From Dimargaris cristalligena (Eukaryota > Kickxellomycota > Dimargaritomycetes > Dimargaritales > Dimargaritaceae): a DNA stretch of 64,000 bases. Location: the NCBI GenBank assembly GCA_027576995.1, contig JANBQC010000087.1, forward strand, positions 1 to 64,000. The letters run 5' to 3'. Under the pieces are notes generated by a model. The model searched no databases, was not told the DNA's origin, and saw only the letters and a list, made by a program, of their open reading frames with translations. This document shows, piece after piece, positions 56,233 to 64,000 of this stretch; positions within the stretch are counted from its first letter, which is position 1, and the number at the start of each line of letters is the position of its first letter. The position numbers and the translations under genes are program-made.

Positions 56233-57761
56233 TGGGCGGCGGCGGGACTAGTGGCGTGTAAAATAGCGGGGGTATTAGGCGGAGCGGTGGTTAAAAGGAA
56301 ACGGCGCGGGGTGGCCTGGGAGCAGGTCAAAGTATATGCGGGGGTAAGCCGGGGTAAGGGCTGAAAACAAAGCATAAAGAAAACAGGGACTGTAATAATG
56401 GGCCTGTCGCGCGGGTTAGGGCATGGACATATGGAGAGGGGCGAAGGCGGTTCGAGGGAAAGACGGCTCCAAAATGTGGGCTTTACGCGGGGCTCTGGTG
56501 TGTAGTTTGGCTAATTAGTTTAGAGAGACTGAAACAAAAAGACAACTTCGGAAAGATGGTTGAACGAACGGACTAAATAGAGATAGTAGCTAAAGGGGAT
56601 AGATAAAGAAACAGCCGATACAGATGGAATAGAAGAGAAAGAGAGAGAGGGAGGGAAGACGAAGAGTAATAAGGAATCCTTCGAACGGGACGACCTTCAG
56701 TGAGAATAGGGGCATACAAAGGGGTGGCTGAAAAATGGGAAATAAAAGTAAACCACGCCCTCGCAGCTACCTAATGAAATACCAGACACACAGAGAGAGA
56801 GAGTAGTCGAAGGGGGTTTTGGTGGCACATTTAATCTAGTGTTCACCACCGAGGCTGAGTCAATGACTAACAGCAGCGGTTCTACCTGCCTTAGTGTGAC
56901 CCTCGTACGCTTTGCATGCCCCGTAACAATGGTGGTGGCATTCACCGGAAAGTAGCCGGCCGTGGACCCTTACCCTAGCAGTCCGTTCAGTTCGTTCGGC
57001 CGATGGGTCGTCGGAGTTAGGCCGTTTCTCCTACTCCGGCACCAGCGGAGTGCAGTGTATGTATTGTATCTACCTCATGGGTGAGATTTCCCTTAGCCAG
57101 CAGTATTTGCTGTTATTGGTGGGGTTCATCCTTGGATTTATTGCCAAGTATATCACAGTCTCCCAATTGAGACCATTGGGTAAGACTTGGCTGCCTTGAT
57201 AGCCAACCATAAACACGGAGTCAGGCCATCATTAAACACCCCGTTCCCTTCCCTTCCCTTACTCCTTGGTTCCCCACTCCTCTACAAAAATAGTCTCCTG
57301 GCTAATCCCCACTGTCCTCCACTGCACCATCACGTCACTGCCAAGGCTCTCCTTTTAGGGCAAAAACCATTAAGTCCAAACGACCCTAGAGATATCCGAT
57401 TACCGGGTTGCAAAGTAGATAACAACTCAGTTTTACTTAATCGGCCACGTGTTTGGGGCGCAGTGGTCGCGGGAACAATCCAGAGGAACTGTGCCTTTCT
57501 GGGACCAGGCCTCTTGATAAACCCTGCTCCGAAGAAGCACCTTGCTGGTAATAAACCCAGCGTCATTACTTGCGCTGGTGGGCCTGTCACACGACTAACT
57601 TGATCAGGCAGATGCCTCTTCCCCCCATCCCCAAGGAGCGTGGCTTATTTACTGTCTTTGGCATTGCCTTTTCCAGGATCCTCCGAACCTTCAGTCCACC
57701 CATATACCTCCGTTTGGTCCAACCTGGAAGCCCTCCCCATTCTAGCTCCTAAAGTGCAGTA
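56233..57761. other. 1.5 kb divergent promoter region (OSCA-family gene and pyridoxal kinase)
   Basis: The two genes face away from each other, so both promoters must lie here. The frame at 57187-57603 (plus) with its antisense frame at 57330-57590 is open on both strands and unsupported. I see no clear TATA box at the expected distances. Confidence 0.5.
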
Positions 57762-59699
57762 ATGCCTCGCATTCTTTCTATTCAATCGCATGTCGTTTCA
57801 GGCTACGTAGGTAAAGTCCTCCCCGCTCGGCACTTTCTTCCAAACACCAGGGCATTCACTTCCCCATAGTTGTTCCAGCGAATCTAACTTAGCCTCGACT
57901 TATTGCTATTTGGATCTGTCTGCTTCCCCACCCTAACCTTCCACGTCCTCTATCGTAGGGAACAAGGCCGCCACGTTTCCCCTCCAGCTCCTAGACTTCG
58001 ATGTCGATGCCATCAACACCGTTCAGTTCTCTAACCATACAGGTATTTTTGTCCTCAGCCTATATCTAATCAATCATACACTATCGTCTTTTTCACGCCA
58101 CCGACAAAGGGTGTGAAAAGGGTGATTCTGAATATCCCGGCCACTTCATATCCACCCTAATGCGCATTTAAGGCTCCCCTCTTCCCCTGCAAATCAACTG
58201 CGCTGTCCCATGCACCAGGGTTCAATGTATGGAAGGGCGAGCGGACCGATCCGCAAACGGTTTTGGAGCTGTTCGAAGGGCTAAGGCTTAACGGGCTGGA
58301 CGACTATTCGCATTTACTTACCGGTAAGTTCGCTTATCTGCGACGGATTCGACCGCTCCCTGATTATTTTAGGCCAGGTGCCGACTTTGTCTTTGGGAAG
58401 TACGGTCACCCTAGCGGTTGCTGGATAGGTTCCCTGTTTTCTCCCCGTTAGTCGTCCCTCCTCATGGAGATATGGATCGCCGTGCCAAAAATGAAAGGGT
58501 GGCTCCCCCAAAGAGGCCAGTCAGTTAATCTTCTTGGCTCCACCCTGACCCCCTCATACTCCACTTTCTGATATCCTGTCTTGGTATCGAAAATCTAGGC
58601 TATATGGGCAATGCTGATTCAATCAATGTAACCCGTACTATCCTCGACCAGCTTCGCGCCAAGAATCCGGAAATCTTTTACGGTACGTATTTAATCCTTG
58701 GCGGTTAGATTTGTCCGTCAGCACAACGACCCGGGTGTGTAGTACCAAATTGCGGCCTGGGTAAATGGCTCGGTTTATTTAATTGATTTGGACTAAAATG
58801 AGCTTTTTCATCCTCCGATTAAACCCCCGCACCAACTCAAATCGCTCGACCGCCACCACCAGTTCTGGACCCCGTGTTAGGAGATGATGGAAATTTATAT
58901 GTCCCCGAGGAGATGATCCCGCTCTACCGGACCCAGCTTCTGCCCCTTGCCAACCTGGTCACGCCCAATCAATTCGAAATCGAGTAAGTACTCAACCGAG
59001 CGTCATCGACTGGCTGCTAAATACGCTCCATCCCTGGCTTAGTTAGTCCGATTTGCTGATCACTGTCCCAACTTATGTACCTTCAGCCACCCCCTTCCTA
59101 ATTTATGCGTCTATTGTACTCCAATCATACTTATACCCTCCGGCTAACTTAGACTCCTGACTGAAACCAAAATCTCTAACAAGGCCGACGCCCAAAAGGC
59201 GATGGATATTATTCATAATCTCGGCGTACCAAACGTTGTAATTACTAGTTGCGATCTTGGAGAGTATTCCCCAGATACCGATCGCAAGCGACTTCATTTA
59301 TTCGGCAGTCAGCGGTGCCCCAGCTCCAACCCAGACGACCCCGAACCCGTTTACCGTCGTTTCCAGATTGACTTTCCTAAACTCGATGGCTATTTTACCG
59401 GTACTGGTGACCTTTTCTGTGCCTTGCTTTTGGCTCGTCTGACCGGCCCCCAGGCGGCTGTACCAATCTCCAGCCCCGATAGTCTCGCGCGAGCATGTGA
59501 AATGGCTATTGCGACCATGGCGGCGGTCATGCGCCGTACTCTGCAGGCCCAGCAGATCGCAGGGGTGGTGTACCAACCCAATCTACCCCGCTCCCAACGA
59601 CCTTCGAGTCTGGTACGTCACTGTGAGCTCCAACTGATCAAGAGTAAGAAGGACATTGGGGAACCTGTCGTTGAATACCGTGCAATGACCCTCGAATAG
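57762..59699 (+). CDS. pyridoxal kinase (vitamin B6 salvage)
   Basis: Six exons in phase: 57762-57810, 57959-58042, 58219-58323, 58599-58682, 58863-58983 and 59153-59699, giving 329 aa (human PDXK 312). It phosphorylates pyridoxal, pyridoxine and pyridoxamine with ATP in the cytosol, feeding pyridoxal 5'-phosphate. Hallmarks: [21 protein letters not shown] at the start, [68 protein letters not shown] and the anion-hole/catalytic [16 protein letters not shown], where the Asp of GTGD is the base. All these are intact. The length excess is a short loop and C-terminal tail. It is the counterpart of yeast Bud16. The stop is at 59697-59699 and the gene converges on the EGF-type gene 317 bp away. 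Confidence 0.96.
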
Positions 59700-60016
59700 A
59701 CGGACTAACGATACATTCCTCTAGTTTTTAGTGACGGTGTTCGATTCACTACTACCAACTTTATAGTAAGTTTTCGAATAGTTACCATCGGCCACCCCTG
59801 CGTTATAGTAGTGGGGTGAGAAATACTACCCATTTATTCCCTTGCCTGGGGGTTCTTCGGTCGAGCGATTTTGATCCAACCAACTCGGTACAATAATTAG
59901 TAAAGGCGGATAACGTAATACGTGATTGTTTTAAAGAGGGGTTTTGAACCCATTCAGTCAATATCCCAACTCCCTTTACGATATTCCATTGGAGCACTGG
60001 CATTTAATTAGGCAAT
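59700..60016. other. 317-bp convergent spacer
   Basis: 3' flanks of pyridoxal kinase (plus) and the EGF-type gene (minus); nothing else seen. Confidence 0.5.
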
Positions 60017-61333
60017 TTAGTAAAGGGGTGAATGGCAGTACCTCCCGGTGTAACCCATGGAACAGGCACATGCACAGTTTCCGGTTAAGGTGATATACGG
60101 AATCCCGCCGTGAGCACACTCTCGAACTGTTTGGCACTGTGTGGCAATAATAGCCTGGCAAATGGGGGCCTGTTGGCCGTCTTCAGGGCTCGGATTGCGC
60201 TGGCAAACGTAACTTCGCGTTTCAGACCACGTAACTATTGCAATTGAAATAAATGAGACGACGAGACCTAATAAAACAATCCAGAAGAGAGGGTGGCGCT
60301 GCCAATACCAGTTTCTAAAGGTCACCAGCAAGGGAGCCCTGGGGGCGGGTAGGTGGCCCAAGCCAGCAGCGGCAGCGGAAGTGGTTGGCGAGCGTGGTCC
60401 GGGCGTTGGAGGACAGCACCGGGAAATCGCATCAGGCATGTGACTGCGCCGGGTCGAACCACGCCGATTCAGACGGTGGGTACAGGGTGGTGGCGGAGGT
60501 CCCCATCGCTCCGACCAGTCGGGATTATGATAATCGTGGGTGGATAACTGCTTCATCAGTTTCTCCCAGCCTACCGAATGGCGATTCCCGTTTTCCCCGC
60601 CGGTTTCCTCACCGGGCCCACGAGCCGATTGACGTCTACCGTCCGGGTCCGGGCTAGTCCAGGAAAAGGGTCGCTTTGTGCAATCTGTGGCCGATGCCCC
60701 CCTCCCCACTGGATTGTTCCGGGCCGTGCTCGTCCCTTTTTCAGCGCCCGAGGGGGCAGCGGTTCCGATACTAGGCCGACACCATTCCATGGATGTTTCA
60801 TTCCCGAAGATCGAATAGTGCGAGTAGCGAGAGGTGTCGTGGAGGATCTCCGATATTTCGGCCATGTCCCTGGAGTAACTCAAGAAGTGGTCCATAGAGG
60901 AGGGATGGATATTACTGCTGCTATTACCAATCGCACTGCCGTTTCCATTCGATGGACACGGGTCAAGGGTACCGCGGGAGCAATCCCAGGGACAAGTATC
61001 GTCAATGTAAATGGCCCCCCCCACACAAGGGTCGAGGGGGCTGAGTGGCGTATCCAGCACCCAGGGCAAGGCAACGGCCGAGCCGTTGGGATCGTTCACA
61101 CTTCGATGAGGGACATGGCTGTCACTGCCTTGGCAGTTCTGGGACGAAGTCGTCCGCGGCGATTTGATGATGTCTAGTTGGGGCAGGCGCAGACCGAGGC
61201 CATTAGGTTTCGTCTTACTGGGGCTACTATACGTCGTGCTGACGGTGGAGGATCCCTGAGTTTGCGGCAGCGTATCCGCCAAGTCCAGTGTACTTATAGT
61301 ATGGCCGCTGCTACCCGAGTAACCACTACTCAT
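60017..61333 (-). CDS. single-pass membrane protein with C-terminal EGF-like domain (438 aa)
   Basis: One exon. There is no signal peptide: residues 1-345 are Ser/Pro/Gly-rich and disordered with scattered cysteines. One hydrophobic helix (WIVLLGLVVSFISIAIVTW, about 351-369) follows a basic stretch (RNWYWQRH). The last 70 residues are Cys-rich and finish in an EGF-like module, CQTVRECAHGG…GNCACACSMGYTGRYC. The positive-inside rule puts the N-terminus in the cytosol and the EGF module outside, i.e. type II topology. EGF-like domains are uncommon in fungi; here it could bind surface partners. I know no named family. The start ATG at 61333 has no upstream alternative. Confidence 0.75.
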   Translation of the reverse strand: MSSGYSGSSGHTISTLDLADTLPQTQGSSTVSTTYSSPSKTKPNGLGLRLPQLDIIKSPRTTSSQNCQGSDSHVPHRSVNDPNGSAVALPWVLDTPLSPLDPCVGGAIYIDDTCPWDCSRGTLDPCPSNGNGSAIGNSSSNIHPSSMDHFLSYSRDMAEISEILHDTSRYSHYSIFGNETSMEWCRPSIGTAAPSGAEKGTSTARNNPVGRGASATDCTKRPFSWTSPDPDGRRQSARGPGEETGGENGNRHSVGWEKLMKQLSTHDYHNPDWSERWGPPPPPCTHRLNRRGSTRRSHMPDAISRCCPPTPGPRSPTTSAAAAGLGHLPAPRAPLLVTFRNWYWQRHPLFWIVLLGLVVSFISIAIVTWSETRSYVCQRNPSPEDGQQAPICQAIIATQCQTVRECAHGGIPYITLTGNCACACSMGYTGRYCHSPLY

Positions 61334-63609
61334 ACTTATCGAAATACGACGCGGTTGCGGCCCACCAAACGGGTATAATGAGATATTAAGGGATGTAGTA
61401 GATAATATCGCGACTATTGTTTGTTTTTACGGGCGCCTATAAAGATTGGAGTATGGGAAGTCAAGGAACAGCAGTGAGAAAGGGGAAGAGACGGCAATGA
61501 AACAGGAGTGACCGCTGTCAAAGAGTCATACAACCGATAAGAATAATCGCTAACAATTGGTGCGAAGCTTTAGAACATGAATATTTTAAATAATACATAT
61601 TTTGAGCAAAGGAGAAAACCGCCACTTGGCAGGGCTGTAGGGTTCTATGTCGAGTCTCCAATATATATATATATATATATATACGGTGAGCTCGGAGTTA
61701 TCTTCACCTTCAAGCGAATATACAGAAGAGAGGAAGGGGGCAAGGTCAAAGAGGAACGAACAAGCCAGTGAACGAACAGAAGGTATGTTATAGCTGGATT
61801 AACCCCTTTGGGATGGACCAGCCAGGGCAAAGAGCCCAATCCAGTGAGCGACGCGCCTTATTTTTCCTGCGAACCGGGTAAAACAATGTGAAGCCGTTCC
61901 AGCTTCTACAGTCCTAGGCCTCGTGGTGCTCCTCACTCTACGTATAAACCACACCCGTGTACACAGCTCGGAGTAAGTCAGTGGGGTGGATGCTGCATTA
62001 TTTACCAACACCACCTCATTCCAATGCAAAGGAAATGAAAAAAAGGCGGCCCATTTATAGTATACCCCTTCCCCCAACTTCTCTCTCCCGATTTCCAGCT
62101 GGAATATTTTACGGATGTATTCCTCCACTGGTATTACTGCTAGGGCCCTCACTCATTATCACTGTCAGGGCGACTGGTCATTCATAAATAATATCGACCA
62201 GGTTTCTAACTCTAGATGTCCACCAGCAGTAGAAACTCAATTGAAATGAATGCTGTTCCATTCAAATCTCCTATAAAACTAAAGGAAATTGTAAATCCAT
62301 TCACACTGCAATACCATGAATCAGCTAGTCGCATACTTCATTAGCTCATCATCATAGATTGCAGCTATGTTCAAGTTGACTAGGATAGATGTACCTGGAG
62401 AGTAGTTTGGAATATAATAACAGTAGTATACGGATAAGCATGGGAGGAGGGGACTATACCAATTTGTATGCTGCTGCAAATAGTTCCGTTAAACCCCGGC
62501 TCCAATATAGTAGACGGAATCAAAGGAATTATGAAGAGATACAAATCCAAGTGGTTAGTAACGATAGGTCCTTGTACCTAGGAACATGTATCGCAAAATA
62601 CACGCACTACGCGGAAGGTCTGAATATAATATATATGTGTGAGATTCTAACAGACTAGATAACGAGTAAGCAGTTGGGTAAGACAAAACCACTTGTTACA
62701 AATGAATATACTGCCTATTTTTCCATTTATATATACGTATATAATATTAGAAATAAAGGGACAAAGAGCCAGACTTAGTCAGTGGGCTAATCAGCCATTC
62801 TAGAGTTATATAGCAATTATAATGCAATATTTAAATTTATTACTAGTTTTACCCAATCCTTCCAGCAGGTTACTAGTAAACTAGGGCACTTTGTAGCCAT
62901 TTACTACAGACTATGCGCTTATCTATTATAAATGTCAAAATTGGCCTAATCTAGAGTAGTATGCCTCAGTGAACATTGGCTGATTTAAAATTATTGCTAA
63001 AATCACTATCTGAGCATATTATACTAATACACCATGATAAGTACATTAAACTGATGGGATGCTACAGCTCAAAAACATACTAGTCCCAATGAATGGGACT
63101 TGCAAGAATAATATCAGATGTTGAGTGACTAAAGAAAAAAAAGGGCAAGGACCTAGTAAAACCCACCAGTATAACATGATGAAAACCTAGAAGAAAGGGA
63201 CTGTATATTAGAGTGGGAGAGTTGAGAAGAGCCCCCAGTGAACAGCAAGGAGAAGAGGGCTTAGAGCAGGACTGTGTGTTACATAAATGGGAGGTGGCCA
63301 TTAGCATGCATAGTTTTATGTGGAGGAGGGCCAACAGGGGACAATGAGCACTTTGATTATAGGGCTTTGTCAATAGAAAGCTGTATACTCCACCCCACCT
63401 CCCCAACTCTAAAGATAACAAGTGTTTATCCAAGTGCAATGTAAATTTAGAGAGGCCTAATATGTTGGAATCTGATACTGACAAACTCAAGTTGTAAAAT
63501 GCTGCAGCTTAAATTAAAACTGGTTGTAGCTAGGTACAATAGTTCCTTTCCACTTAAGACCCTCTCCCCATCAAATTTGTATATTTTGAATCTAGGATAG
63601 GGATATTGG
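61334..63609. other. AT-rich end region, no supported gene
   Basis: The left part is the promoter of the EGF-type gene. Further right the DNA becomes AT-rich with frames such as 62389-62658 (plus) and 63080-63490 (minus, 136 codons, hydrophobic and Ser/Leu-rich) that probably belong to decayed repeats. Nothing identifiable. Confidence 0.4.
61661..61683. repeat. (AT)11 microsatellite
   Basis: Perfect AT dinucleotide run upstream of the EGF-type gene. Confidence 0.9.
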
Positions 63610-64000
63610 ACCATCTAATCCATCCTAATCAGGCCAGCTTAGACATCTAACTATATTAGGCTGTATAGCACCATATTAACCTTCCTATAGTTACCCCCAG
63701 TACTATAGGATTATCACTTATCATATAACCCTCCCTCTTCCAGACTCTACCTATTCATACTAATCACTCAAGTACTGATCTAAAGACTCTTCTGGATACC
63801 TATGACTATCTGGTTGGCCCATTTATCTATACCTTAGTCTTAGTAGTATCCTTCCCTTGGGACCTCACTCTAGAGTTATCCCTACATATATATAATTAGG
63901 CCCCATTGGGACCAGTTAAATTCCTTAGCTTACTTCTTACCCCTAGCTTACCCCTAATAAACTTTATATATACTCACTCCCCTTATATTGACTAATAAGT
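63610..64000 (+). mobile_element. LTR-like repeat R1, plus-strand copy running off the window
   Basis: It matches the inverted copy at 4080-4450: CATCCTAATCAGGCC, GTATAGCACCATATTAAC, a TATA-like ATATATATAATTAGG, CCATTGGGACCAGTTAA, CCTAATAAACTTTATATATACTCA with a polyadenylation signal, and TTGACTAATAAGT at the window edge. The order TATA-then-AATAAA suggests an LTR whose element, if any is left, continues beyond 64000. Confidence 0.5.

Noticed and set aside
57187..57603. 138-codon plus frame before pyridoxal kinase
   Set aside because: Open on both strands, of average composition, without partner exons; the divergent promoters must lie here.
63080..63490. 136-codon minus frame near the right end
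   Set aside because: Hydrophobic and Ser/Leu-rich in AT-rich repeat DNA, with no motif; probably a chance opening or repeat relic.

Overview
This 64 kb window looks like nuclear DNA of a fungus, probably an early-diverging (zygomycete-grade) one. The genes are intron-rich, with short introns that mostly open with GTAAGT and close with TAG or CAG. Fungal-type families are present (a PHM7/RSN1-like OSCA channel, an endosulfine, a pyridoxal kinase, a TMEM14 protein, a Scs2/VAP protein). A complete FANCL-like ubiquitin ligase is also present, a family I do not associate with the common yeasts. The phylum is inference; I cannot place the species.

Layout. 1-12.9 kb is AT-rich and repeat-rich. It holds one small secreted-protein gene (1088-1309, minus), at least three degenerate LTR-type elements including a solo LTR with a perfect 5-bp target duplication (3587-3846), and two diverged direct copies of a ~2.6 kb unit (about 4450-7140 and 9500-12100). 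Each copy carries a TATA box, a short conserved reading frame and conserved non-coding blocks. 12.97-61.3 kb is a gene-bearing core with higher GC. Seven genes in a row lie on the minus strand (13-42.5 kb): a WD40/solenoid protein, a disordered Ser/Pro-rich protein, VAP/Scs2, FANCL, endosulfine, a large disordered protein with a possible ASH/MSP-like C-terminus, and a many-exon protein I could not identify. Then come a secreted CAP/SCP protein (plus), a TMEM14-family protein (minus), a 1,658-residue OSCA/CSC1-family channel (minus), pyridoxal kinase (plus) and an EGF-tailed single-pass membrane protein (minus). The last ~2.5 kb returns to AT-rich repeat DNA; its edge (63.6-64 kb) matches in inverted orientation an LTR-like element at 4.1-4.45 kb.

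The core genes are ordinary eukaryotic housekeeping functions and do not form one pathway: lipid/ER contact sites (VAP), interstrand-crosslink repair (FANCL), mitotic/quiescence control through PP2A-B55 (endosulfine), mechanosensitive or osmotic channel (OSCA), vitamin B6 salvage (pyridoxal kinase), small organelle membrane protein (TMEM14) and cell-surface or secreted proteins (CAP, EGF-like). For the multi-exon genes I joined exons by hand, checking splice motifs and reading phase, and exon coordinates are given. The least understood material is the duplicated left-hand module and the unidentified gene at 39.6-42.5 kb.
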